Shown in pieces: positions 7,400 through 14,807 of a stretch of 17,137 bases of DNA (positions within the stretch are counted from its first letter, which is position 1; the number at the start of each line of letters is the position of its first letter). The stretch comes from an uncultured Allobaculum sp. (lineage in GTDB: Bacteria; Bacillota_I; Bacilli_A; Erysipelotrichales; Erysipelotrichaceae). The notes under the pieces were generated by a model. That model searched no databases, was not told the DNA's origin, and saw nothing but the letters and a program-made list of their open reading frames with translations. The stretch is taken from NCBI GenBank assembly GCA_910577085.1, contig CAJTLE010000057.1, positions 1-17,137 on the forward strand. The letters run 5' to 3'. Both the position numbers and the translations under genes were made by a program.

Positions 7400-8332
7400 T
7401 CAGTAATTGACTTTAATGACCTGCTTATAGCCAAAAGCGGGGGAATTGATGGTAATCGTCACTCCGTTTTTCTGTTTTGCGGAGAAATCAGGAATGGCAT
7501 CATCGGCTTCAAACAGAATATGGGCGGTCAGTTCCTGGTTTGGATCCAGATAGAAGACCTGATAGCCATAAGTCGTCGCCTTGATCGCTTCCGTCTTGGC
7601 GCTCATCCCGTTCTGTTCAAATTTCTGCTGGGAAATCTCTTCTAAGGACATCCCTTTCAGTTTATCGGCATCCGGCAGGGAAGAAACCTTGAAGCCATCA
7701 ATGGTGCAGGCTGGAGACAAAAATGGCACGACCAGACGGCTGTCGGTCTTGTTTTTGTAATTGATCAGAAGACCATCGATGGTCGATTTGCCATCCTTGT
7801 AGGTGTAGGTCACGTTTTCAGCATCGACCTCAAATTCGTAATAATCATCCGAGTATACGGTAAATTTCTTGGCATCTGAGTTCGTGATCTTATCATCCTG
7901 AATGGTTCGGATTTTGACGCTGTCAAAGGGAATGAAGGAGTCTTCTTTCTTCACATACAGGCCAATGGTCCGATCTTCGGTCTTTGGTACGCCGATGTAG
8001 CCGTAAATATAGGTCGAAGATCCTGGGTTGACATCGTTGGTAATGATTGTCTTGAACTGGTCAATCGGGTTGATCGGCTTATAGCCGTCTTTGGAAGAGG
8101 CAGAAAGCTGATAGACCAGATTGGACATATGGTAAACCGATTCAGAATTGTTTTCGATGCTGGCCAGAAAATAGTAGTAGACCGTGTTGACCTGGTGGTT
8201 TTCGACCTCCAGAACGTCAACCAGTTTCATGTCAACGCCATCAGCCACTTCAATCGAAGAGACTTTCGGCTGACAGCCTACTAACGTAAAAGCCATCAGA
8301 AAGCAAAGCAAAGCGCTCAATAGTTTTTTCAT
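7400..8332 (-). CDS. Lipoprotein of unknown function
   Basis: A 310-residue secreted lipoprotein. MKKLLSALLCFLMAFTLVGC is a classic signal with lipobox LVGC; the lipidated residue is Cys20. The mature part looks beta-rich with no recognised catalytic motif. An N-terminal segment (about 30-140) includes NNSESVYHMSNLVYQL and PGSSTYIYGYIGVP, reminiscent of the immunoglobulin-like folds of the DUF4352/DUF5067 lipoprotein group; that resemblance is weak. A second segment follows about 150-310. I start at ATG 8330-8332, not the ATG four codons earlier, because GGTGAT is spaced correctly for it and the shorter form is an ideal lipoprotein signal. It stands alone with its own terminator and is divergent from the DUF1836 gene, which could regulate it; that link is inference. 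Confidence 0.8.
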   Translation of the reverse strand: MKKLLSALLCFLMAFTLVGCQPKVSSIEVADGVDMKLVDVLEVENHQVNTVYYYFLASIENNSESVYHMSNLVYQLSASSKDGYKPINPIDQFKTIITNDVNPGSSTYIYGYIGVPKTEDRTIGLYVKKEDSFIPFDSVKIRTIQDDKITNSDAKKFTVYSDDYYEFEVDAENVTYTYKDGKSTIDGLLINYKNKTDSRLVVPFLSPACTIDGFKVSSLPDADKLKGMSLEEISQQKFEQNGMSAKTEAIKATTYGYQVFYLDPNQELTAHILFEADDAIPDFSAKQKNGVTITINSPAFGYKQVIKVNY

Positions 8333-8462
8333 GTTTATCACCATCCTTCATTTTAGAGAAAAACCTACAGTCTGCCAACCGAGACTGAACCAGGCGATAT
8401 TTCCTCTACCATGATCACATCTCTGTACCGGATTTTATCTTTCAAAATCAGAAAATGTCCCT

Positions 8463-8527
8463 GTTTAATCCAACTGGAAGCGGTTTGGCCGGATTGAAGG
8501 CACTAAACCCCATGGAGGTTTAATCCA
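8463..8527. repeat. Direct and inverted repeats in the divergent intergenic region
   Basis: GTTTAATCCA occurs at 8463-8472 and again at 8518-8527. Between them lies GGATTGAA (8491-8498), a near inverse of TTTAATCC, and TAAACCCCATGGAGGTTTA (8504-8522), an imperfect palindrome. The arrangement lies between the lipoprotein gene (minus) and the DUF1836 gene (plus) and is a candidate regulator-binding cluster. The core CCCCATGG resembles the centre of the 40-bp palindrome at 32-71. No small gene was seen in 8333-8676. Confidence 0.45.
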
Positions 8528-8660
8528 CTCTCTGCCGGATACCGTTCTTCATTCCTGCTCTTCAAATATCAGATACTTTTATCAATCTGTCTATCTTCAA
8601 CAAAAAGACGATCTGACAGTGATTGAATTTAGTGGCCGTTTCTCAAGAAAATTTAAAATT

Positions 8661-8669
8661 TGTTAAAAT
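8661..8669 (+). promoter_or_regulatory. Extended -10 element of the DUF1836 gene
   Basis: TGTTAAAAT matches an extended -10 (TG-N-TAAAAT) in an A/T-rich stretch; no good -35 is visible at the expected distance. Transcription from it would start around 8676-8677, on or next to the A of the start codon, leaving no room for a ribosome site. Confidence 0.5.
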
Positions 8670-8676
8670 ATAAAGC

Positions 8677-9243
8677 ATGCAACCCTCTAATGTCATCTAC
8701 TCTCAACTGCTCAATTACAAAGCCCCCCGCTTTGAAGAATTCCCGGATATCGACTTATATATGGATCAGATGGTCGAACTGCTAACCAGCTGGCTGGCTC
8801 CTTTATATTTTGACCAGGCCAAGCCCTGCATTACCGCCAGCATGATCAATAATTATGTCAAGAATTCGATTGTTGAGCCTCCCATTAAAAAACGCTATAC
8901 CCGCTATCATCTTGCCTACCTGTATGTAGTGATGGTTTTAAAACAATGCTTCTCTTTGCAGGAGATCTCGACTTTAATCACGATCTATCGCACGATGCAA
9001 AACCCAACCCATACCGCAGACCACTTTGATACCTTTGCCTCAGCCTTTGAAACAATGCTCCATCAGGTCATGAAGACCAGCCAGGCAAACTGCACGGTGA
9101 TTGAAGAGCCCAACTGGCAGCAGCATCTGATGATCAACTCCCTGCAGGCGGTCTGCTGCAAAATCTTCTGCGTCTACCAGATTGTCTCCTTCAGCGAAGC
9201 CCAGGACCAGACTCCTTCCAGAAAGCAGACCAGATCCAGATAG
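8677..9243 (+). CDS. DUF1836 family protein
   Basis: A 188-residue member of the DUF1836 family, found in Bacillota and presumed to be a small DNA-binding regulator; the function is not established. Family features in order are FPDIDLYMDQMVELL (about 22-36), ITASMINNYVKN (about 52-63), PPIKKRYTRYHLAYLYVV (about 68-85) and the helical LKQCFSLQEISTLI. The conserved region begins near residue 20, so the start must be at or close to 8677. No Shine-Dalgarno sequence precedes it, and the -10 element ends only 7 bases before the ATG, which suggests a leaderless mRNA. The last 20 or so residues are basic and Gln/Ser-rich and look unconserved. It is divergent from the lipoprotein gene. Confidence 0.85.
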   Translation: MQPSNVIYSQLLNYKAPRFEEFPDIDLYMDQMVELLTSWLAPLYFDQAKPCITASMINNYVKNSIVEPPIKKRYTRYHLAYLYVVMVLKQCFSLQEISTLITIYRTMQNPTHTADHFDTFASAFETMLHQVMKTSQANCTVIEEPNWQQHLMINSLQAVCCKIFCVYQIVSFSEAQDQTPSRKQTRSR

Positions 9244-9490
9244 TCTTTCATTTTGCCCTGCCCCTGCCAATCGCAGAGAATGGTCACATAAGTAAAGATG
9301 GCTATCGGCTGGAATCAATCCGTATTCATGAAACGGCTCACAAAATTCAGGTTTGAACAGACGGACCCGAATTTGAGCGTGTCCGCTTCCAGAATTCCAT
9401 CCAGACACCCGTTTCCAGGTGCTGTTTCAGGCAGATAACAGACTGCAGATAAACCGATTCACCGCAAAGACAGGATCAGTCACAAGCATC
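9244..9490. other. Non-coding stretch between the DUF1836 gene and its terminator
   Basis: All plus frames carry early stops. A minus frame (9040-9408) is mostly antisense to the DUF1836 gene, has no family resemblance, and appears to be a chance frame. The 247 bases before the terminator are longer than usual for a 3' untranslated region, but no folded element could be defined by eye. Confidence 0.4.
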
Positions 9491-9543
9491 AAAGCCAGAA
9501 AACAAATGGATCGCGAATCGATCCTTCTGTTTTCTGGCTTTTT
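9491..9543 (+). terminator. Long hairpin terminator, possibly bidirectional
   Basis: AAAGCCAGAAAACA (9491-9504) pairs perfectly with TGTTTTCTGGCTTT (9528-9541), and inside it GGATCG (9508-9513) pairs with CGATCC (9519-9524) around a 5-base loop. Five T (9539-9543) end the stem on the plus strand. On the minus strand the T run is only three, so termination of the kinase operon is possible but weaker. It lies between the convergent DUF1836 and kinase genes. Confidence 0.8.
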
Positions 9544-9652
9544 GCACTCTTTCGTTTCGAGCAGGAATCTGGCCAGTCCTCTTCCCCCTATGGGTCTTTC
9601 TTATGACCATTTCTTATGGCCTTTCTTCTCCAGCTTTCCCCTTTTCAGTCTT

Positions 9653-11563
9653 CTACAGAACAGATTCCAGCAGACTCTCAATCAACATCAAGCCAATCAA
9701 CACCATTGCAGCAGCCAACGGAGCCAGAATCATAATGCCAGCTGACATATATGCCAGCATCCAGCCCGGATGGTTGCTTGTCTGATAGCTTTCTTCCATC
9801 AGTTTTGCACAAAGCAGACCAAAGATCAGACCGAATATGCTCACGGCAACCACATGGGCTTCAAAATCAATCTGCGTCCACTGGTAAATCGAAAGCATAT
9901 CGATCCCCTGCAAAATTCGAAAGCCAAGCATTCCGGCAAGACCAAAGAGAACATACATCCAGAACGTTGAGCTTTCCGGCTTGTTTGCTGGAGTTCTTTT
10001 GGCTGCCTGCGAGAGACGGACAGTCCTGCCGGTTTGATTTGAAGAGGCGCCGCCTGACTGCGAAGAAGCATTCCTTGACGAACTGGAAGCCGTTCTGGTT
10101 TTCGTGGACTGGTTTTGGGTGTAAGACGTTCGCGAACTTTTGGGGCTTAATTTTTGGGTGTTTGAGGTATTTGCCGTCCCAGCACCCAGTCCAGCCGATT
10201 TTTTCGCCGTCGAATTCTGACCCTGATTTCGATTAGGGTTTCCAGAGCTTCCATTGGTGTTTCCGGTGGTTCTATTTGTATTTCCTGTGTTCGTTGACGA
10301 AGACGATCCAGAAACGGTATGAGCCGTTCTTGTGCGCTGCGTCTGGCCGGTATTAGAACTGGCAGTGGTTTTCTGATTGTTTGTAGTAAAGCCAGTGTTC
10401 TGCCTGGTGGAGGATGACGGATTGGTTTGTCTTTGATTGTGTCCATTTCCATTTGAACTGGTGCTCTGTCTGGCTTTTGGATTCATCCGCTGTTCGAGAG
10501 CGCACCAGGGACAATAGGTGTTATGGGATGGATAGACATGATGTTTGGGGTTCTTCTGGCATTGCGTCATCAAGTTTGTGCGCGGCAGGCAATACGGTTC
10601 AAGGGCTTTAACCCATTCCCTTCCCGTGGCCCGCTGCGAAATTCTGGCTTTGGCGGTTCCGGACGTATAGTTAAACGTCCGATCGAACAGCTGGCGGACT
10701 TCAGAGGGAATCATGGTGTAATCCGGGACAAAGGGCGGTACGCGAATTGAACAGGTTCGCACGTATGGACAGTTGCCTTCCAGGATATCTTTATTTCCCA
10801 GATCCATCGCACTTCTCGATGGTCCCTGGCTTCCGATACCGCCAAAGGGATCCGCGTTCATCATCAACAGGCGAAAGATATGAACCGCCAGCGAAAAATC
10901 ATCGGTGTGCCGGTTGAATTTCCCCCGAAAGGATCCTTTCTGCTGGAGTTCTGGCGGCAGAATTTCCGGCATCCCGACATCGCAATAGAACGCTTCTTTT
11001 GTTTTTGGATCCATGAACTGGAAGGAATCGCAGTCGACCAGAATGACCTGCCTGGTTTTGGCATCGAGCAGAATGTTTTTCTGATTCAGATCTCCAATGA
11101 CAATCCCTTTGGCATGTAAAAAGGCCACCAGAGCCGCGAGATTGTAGGCAACCTGAAGGGATGATTTCCAGTTAAAATCCGGCCATACCGCCAGTACGTT
11201 TTTCGTGCTGATACTCTTAGGGGCCGAGCGGTTAAAGCGCTGGACATCGTAGAAGTTGAGTGGATTGGAGACTCTGGGCATCACAAAGCCGGCCATCTGT
11301 CCATTCTCGTAGAGAACATCCATCGGCCAGGCAAGGCGCAGCAGGCCATCCATATAGGCCGGAATGTTGGTGGAGACCATTGCTTTGAGCTTGCGTTCAT
11401 GCTCACTTCTCTTGATGGGATCGTCTAAAATACTCGAATTGTAAATTTTCGCAGCCAGACCTGGCCAGTCAACAATTTGATAGAGCGATGCTTCGCCACC
11501 TCCCTGAAATCTGGCGTCTTCCAGCGTATAGCTCTTCCCGCTCAGTCCGATATAGGTACGCAT
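9653..11563 (-). CDS. Membrane-anchored protein kinase with zinc-ribbon-like cluster (YegI / TerY-P triad type)
   Basis: A 636-residue kinase. The domain (about 1-325) has a Gly loop FQGGGEAS (19-26), Lys39 in AAKIY, Glu54 or Glu56 in SEHERKLK, a catalytic loop GDLNQKN (Asp158, Asn163) that replaces the usual HRD form, and Asp177 in VDCDSF at the DFG position, so it looks active. A Cys/His cluster (Cys335, His341/342, Cys351, Cys354 in CPWC) forms a likely zinc ribbon. About 175 residues of Ser/Thr/Asn/Gly/Gln-rich low-complexity linker follow (about 362-535), then about three hydrophobic segments (533-553, 570-587, 601-628). The kinase should therefore be held at the membrane on a long flexible tether. 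It is the last gene after the PP2C and transglutaminase-like genes, and a GGAAG site precedes the start. Kinase, PP2C and vWA together match the YegI-YegK-YegL / TerY-P grouping. Substrates are unknown. Confidence 0.88.
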   Translation of the reverse strand: MRTYIGLSGKSYTLEDARFQGGGEASLYQIVDWPGLAAKIYNSSILDDPIKRSEHERKLKAMVSTNIPAYMDGLLRLAWPMDVLYENGQMAGFVMPRVSNPLNFYDVQRFNRSAPKSISTKNVLAVWPDFNWKSSLQVAYNLAALVAFLHAKGIVIGDLNQKNILLDAKTRQVILVDCDSFQFMDPKTKEAFYCDVGMPEILPPELQQKGSFRGKFNRHTDDFSLAVHIFRLLMMNADPFGGIGSQGPSRSAMDLGNKDILEGNCPYVRTCSIRVPPFVPDYTMIPSEVRQLFDRTFNYTSGTAKARISQRATGREWVKALEPYCLPRTNLMTQCQKNPKHHVYPSHNTYCPWCALEQRMNPKARQSTSSNGNGHNQRQTNPSSSTRQNTGFTTNNQKTTASSNTGQTQRTRTAHTVSGSSSSTNTGNTNRTTGNTNGSSGNPNRNQGQNSTAKKSAGLGAGTANTSNTQKLSPKSSRTSYTQNQSTKTRTASSSSRNASSQSGGASSNQTGRTVRLSQAAKRTPANKPESSTFWMYVLFGLAGMLGFRILQGIDMLSIYQWTQIDFEAHVVAVSIFGLIFGLLCAKLMEESYQTSNHPGWMLAYMSAGIMILAPLAAAMVLIGLMLIESLLESVL

Positions 11564-11617
11564 GCAGTCTTCCTTTCTTTTCTCTTTCGAATCTTTCGAT
11601 CCATTTCTCTTTTTGAG

Positions 11618-12562
11618 TTATCCATTTGGCTGGTCGAGATAGAGAATCGGTCTTTTGGTGCAGTAGGAGACCCGCCAGCGGGAACCAATATCAGCGGTAT
11701 AGGCAAGTTTTGTGGTGGTCTGACCCCGATAGTCGTAAGAGTCTCCCTGTGGGTAGTCGAGAAACAGGGTCATGGATGGACATTGACGATGTTTTCGAAT
11801 TTCACTGATCAGATCTTCTTCACGTGAGACGCGGACGAAAGGATTGCTTAAGTTTTTGACTTTACATTCGGGAACTTCGTCCTGATTCCATTCATAGCCA
11901 ACCATTTCATCCGAAGAACGGATAAAGTTGTTGCGACAAGTCGCTCTTCCATCCCGCAGATCGGCAGTCGGATCGACAAAGGAAGGCTTGCCATCAATCC
12001 AGACAATATTCCAGCTGTGATTGCCACCGGCCAGCTTGCCGTTGACGATAATGCACGGCAGATTACACAGATCGCAAAGCATCTTATAAGCCGCTGCCAG
12101 CCCTTCACAGACCGCGATGTGGTTTACGGCTACCCCATAGACGCAATGCGCCTCCATGTTCTCGGAATCCCCGTATTGACAATTGAGAATGATGACATCT
12201 CTCAGCCACAGAGCCTTGCTCAGATCATCGAGACCCGTTGGCAGCTTTCGCAGGACTTCTGTGACCCACTTTTCGACTTTAACCAGGTTCTTTCTGGCCT
12301 GTTCTTTTTCAAAGAGATAGTCAGGCCTGAGAACAATTTTTTCATTGTCCGCATAATCCAGAGAAATATACCAGTAATAAATATAGAAAAGCGCCGGTAC
12401 ATCCATTTTGATGGAATGGGTAATATCGAGCAGTCTTGCATGGGGCATGGGAATGGTGACCGTTTCTGGCATGTGCATCCATTCATCAATCAGGTTGTCG
12501 ACAATTTTCTGGTCATGCGCATCCAGGCGGTTTCGATAATAGAAATAGGGTCGGATGTCCAT
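11618..12562 (-). CDS. Transglutaminase-like (papain-fold) protein
   Basis: A 314-residue protein with a transglutaminase-like core. The catalytic triad is visible: Cys152 in AVCEGLAAAYKML, His182 in GGNHSWNIV and Asp197 in SFVDPTAD. This spacing is typical of the microbial transglutaminase/protease superfamily, whose members crosslink, deamidate or cleave proteins. There is no signal peptide or membrane segment, so it should act in the cytoplasm. The N-terminal region (about 1-110) is helical and not recognised, and the C-terminal part (about 215-314) is also unassigned. It starts one base after the PP2C stop, with AGGAGAG inside the end of the PP2C gene, so the two are coupled, and it ends 54 bases before the kinase start. 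The placement suggests a substrate or modification role in the same signalling pathway; that is inference. Confidence 0.87.
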   Translation of the reverse strand: MDIRPYFYYRNRLDAHDQKIVDNLIDEWMHMPETVTIPMPHARLLDITHSIKMDVPALFYIYYWYISLDYADNEKIVLRPDYLFEKEQARKNLVKVEKWVTEVLRKLPTGLDDLSKALWLRDVIILNCQYGDSENMEAHCVYGVAVNHIAVCEGLAAAYKMLCDLCNLPCIIVNGKLAGGNHSWNIVWIDGKPSFVDPTADLRDGRATCRNNFIRSSDEMVGYEWNQDEVPECKVKNLSNPFVRVSREEDLISEIRKHRQCPSMTLFLDYPQGDSYDYRGQTTTKLAYTADIGSRWRVSYCTKRPILYLDQPNG

Positions 12563-12563
12563 A

Positions 12564-14426
12564 TCAGCTCTCCTGATCGTCCTTTTCTTTCATTTCTCCG
12601 GCTTTTCTTGGTTCTTTGTTTTCTTTGGAATCCCGGCTGGCTCTTTCTTCTAAATCCTGGCCGGCTTTGACCAGCTTGCGGCCAAGGTACGAAGCGGCTG
12701 TAGCCACGTTGCGAAGCAGTTTATCACCAAAGGTATTTTCGTCTTTGATTTCTTCTGGATGGGCAGCTGTCGTGTTTTCTAAACCTTCCGGGTTCGTTGG
12801 TTCTGGCAGAAGGGGTTCGGAGGTCGGAAAATCAGGCAGGGTTGTATTTTCGGGTTTGAAGGATGGATGCGCCTGTTCATCTGATGTGGCAGTAGCGTTC
12901 TTCTGTGCCGAGGACTGCCCAGCTGTTTCCTCAGATTTTGATGGGCTCACTTCGGTTTCTTTCGTTTTTTCGCCTTCATCTTCATCTTTAAACAATTCTG
13001 GATACAGAGCTTTCTGTTTTTGTCGTTCGTAGACTTTCGTCATCGCTTTCCAGTGTTCAATGTCAAATTCCGGTTCCGGAATCTGCTTCATTTTCTTCTC
13101 ATTGACTACACCAATCAGGCTTAAATCATCACTGACTCCCTCACGCAGTCTTGGTGATTTCAGAAAGTCTTCCAGATCGTGGCGCAAAGTGTCAGCCTGC
13201 TTCTGGTCTTCAATCGGGGTATAAAGAATTGGCCGGATAAAGGGAAAGAATACCCGGTTGTCTTCAAAGGCGCCGCGAACAAAGTAATCAAGCAATCCAT
13301 CCGTCGCCATCACAAATCCGGCCAGATGCATTTCCTTGCCATATTGCCAGGTTGTTGTGCTCTGTAAAGGAAAGACACTGCTGGCTTCAGGTCCTTTATG
13401 GCGGTGCGTAATCATTTTATAGCCACCATCATCCTGAAAGAGGACAATGCCATCATCACCCGCATGCGCAAAATAGAGCCTATCACCATCATAGGCAGCA
13501 ATGGTCAGCGTAGTATGCATCGCATAATCCAGAACATTGAACTCATCAGCTTTTTCGTTAATCTTTCGCAAAGCCCGGTGCATCGTTTCCTGAAGCAGCG
13601 GTCCCATGGCCAGGACATCATCAAAAACAAAATCATGTTTTTCCAAAGCACGGGTGAAGTAATCTTTCATGTACTGAAGACTTTCTGTCACTGCGACTCT
13701 TGCTCCCCAGTCCGAATGGACACACGAACCCACACCATCGGCAATCGCAGCCAGAACGATCCGGTCTCCAACCACTTCAAAGCCGCTGTAATCCTGGCAT
13801 CCAGTTCCGTTTTTTAAGTGGCTTTCGCCTGTCTGGGTAATGTTGAATACAAACAGATCCGATCCCCGATACGATCTGGACACACAGGCTGGAACCGTCG
13901 GAATGGAAATATTGTCGGTTTCTTCTTCAAAGACTTCTACCTCACCATCTTCTGTCTCTTCAAGAAATGAAGCTTTCTGAAATTCTGGTTCTTCATTGAA
14001 AGAATGATCAGGTTCTGCTTGAGAGTCTTCTGAAGTCTTTGTGGAGGCAGGTTCATTGTTCGAGTCGTCAATGGAATGATTATCCTGGTCTTCGTGGTCT
14101 TTCTGCTCTTCCTGCGGGGTCTCAGCCGGGTTTAACTCTGGAGATTCTTCCTTTTGACCGGCTTCTTCTTCCACTTTTTCGTTGTTTTCTGCCTGATTTA
14201 CAACATCGGTTTCAGCTGATTCCGGATGTTCAACTCCTTCAGCTTCCAGTGGGTTCTCTTCTGGCTCAGAAAGAGGCTCTTCACTCTGCTTAGGCGTGGT
14301 CCAGTCTGCAGGTTCTGGCTCTTTTGGACTGACAAAATCAGGATAGCTCAGTCCATCTTCTTCCGGCGCTGTCTCATCGACAGTCAGTCCAAAGGTAAAA
14401 ACGGTGTTGTTGCTTCTTTCTAGCAT
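12564..14426 (-). CDS. PP2C-type Ser/Thr phosphatase with long acidic arms (YegK / TerY-P type)
   Basis: A 620-residue protein with a central PP2C domain (about 185-442) of the metal-dependent Ser/Thr phosphatase family. Metal-site residues appear in order: Asp212 (GCQDYSGFE), Asp230-Gly231 (AAIADGVGS), AGDD (322-325), Asp376-Gly377 (MATDGLLDYF) and Asp433-Asp434 (VSDDLSLIGV). Residues about 18-172 are Glu/Pro/Ser/Asp-rich and surely disordered. Residues about 480-565 are a second Glu/Ser/Pro-rich arm, ending in a charged helix (about 566-605). Both arms are absent from the plain PP2C of E. coli YegK type. It is the first gene of the operon, with an AGGAA site before ATG 14424-14426. It should reverse phosphorylation by the kinase encoded two genes downstream. 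No membrane segment is present; the arms may bind partner proteins. Confidence 0.9.
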   Translation of the reverse strand: MLERSNNTVFTFGLTVDETAPEEDGLSYPDFVSPKEPEPADWTTPKQSEEPLSEPEENPLEAEGVEHPESAETDVVNQAENNEKVEEEAGQKEESPELNPAETPQEEQKDHEDQDNHSIDDSNNEPASTKTSEDSQAEPDHSFNEEPEFQKASFLEETEDGEVEVFEEETDNISIPTVPACVSRSYRGSDLFVFNITQTGESHLKNGTGCQDYSGFEVVGDRIVLAAIADGVGSCVHSDWGARVAVTESLQYMKDYFTRALEKHDFVFDDVLAMGPLLQETMHRALRKINEKADEFNVLDYAMHTTLTIAAYDGDRLYFAHAGDDGIVLFQDDGGYKMITHRHKGPEASSVFPLQSTTTWQYGKEMHLAGFVMATDGLLDYFVRGAFEDNRVFFPFIRPILYTPIEDQKQADTLRHDLEDFLKSPRLREGVSDDLSLIGVVNEKKMKQIPEPEFDIEHWKAMTKVYERQKQKALYPELFKDEDEGEKTKETEVSPSKSEETAGQSSAQKNATATSDEQAHPSFKPENTTLPDFPTSEPLLPEPTNPEGLENTTAAHPEEIKDENTFGDKLLRNVATAASYLGRKLVKAGQDLEERASRDSKENKEPRKAGEMKEKDDQES

Positions 14427-14468
14427 ATAGATTCCTTTCCCTTCTTTAATCTGGATCCTGAAGCGTTC

Positions 14469-14503
14469 TCTGGGCAGAATCGCCCATTTTCCGGGCTGCC
14501 CAG
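14469..14503 (-). promoter_or_regulatory. Stem-loop in the leader of the PP2C operon
   Basis: TCTGGGCAG (14469-14477) and CTGCCCAGA (14495-14503) are perfect 9-base arms. An alternative inner pairing GCCC/GGGC is possible and excludes part of the outer stem. It lies 43-77 bases before the PP2C start, downstream of the predicted promoter, with no T run. It could be a protein-binding or attenuation element; no known riboswitch was recognised. Confidence 0.4.
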
Positions 14504-14532
14504 AAAAAGCGCCTATGGATTCAGGTTCTTCA

Positions 14533-14560
14533 ATTCTAGCAAGATTACAGATCGATTAAA
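14533..14560 (-). promoter_or_regulatory. Candidate promoter of the PP2C-transglutaminase-kinase operon
   Basis: On the minus strand, TTGCTAGAAT contains an extended -10 (TG-N-TAGAAT; hexamer 14538-14533). A weak TTTAAT -35 (14560-14555) lies 16 bases upstream. This would give a leader of about 100 bases holding the 14469-14503 stem-loop. The 381-base region up to the divergent vWA gene also holds the inverted repeat TTTCAAATTCATTTTGAAA near 14673-14691. No gene is visible in it. Confidence 0.45.
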
Positions 14561-14807
14561 GCCCTTTCAGAGTACTGTGGCCAAACTTTGGATGGATGAA
14601 CACGAAAAAAGCTGATTTCCAGTTTCCAGCATCTTTGGCAAAAGACTGGCCTCCTGTTTGAAAAAAACCATCTTTCAAATTCATTTTGAAATCAGTCTGA
14701 AGGCGTTTTGGAATTCAGGCTGTGCAATTCATAAGGACTGGTTTAAAGTGAAAAGCATAAAAGAAAACCGGATTCAATAAAACAACAGAGAAAAGAAAGG
14801 ACTCATC

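Noticed and set aside
9040..9408. Minus-strand 122-codon frame antisense to the end of the DUF1836 gene
   Set aside because: More than half is antisense to a recognised gene, with no family resemblance; appears to be chance.
12017..12670. Plus-strand 217-codon frame
   Set aside because: It is antisense to the transglutaminase-like gene with its complete catalytic triad, so it is a shadow.
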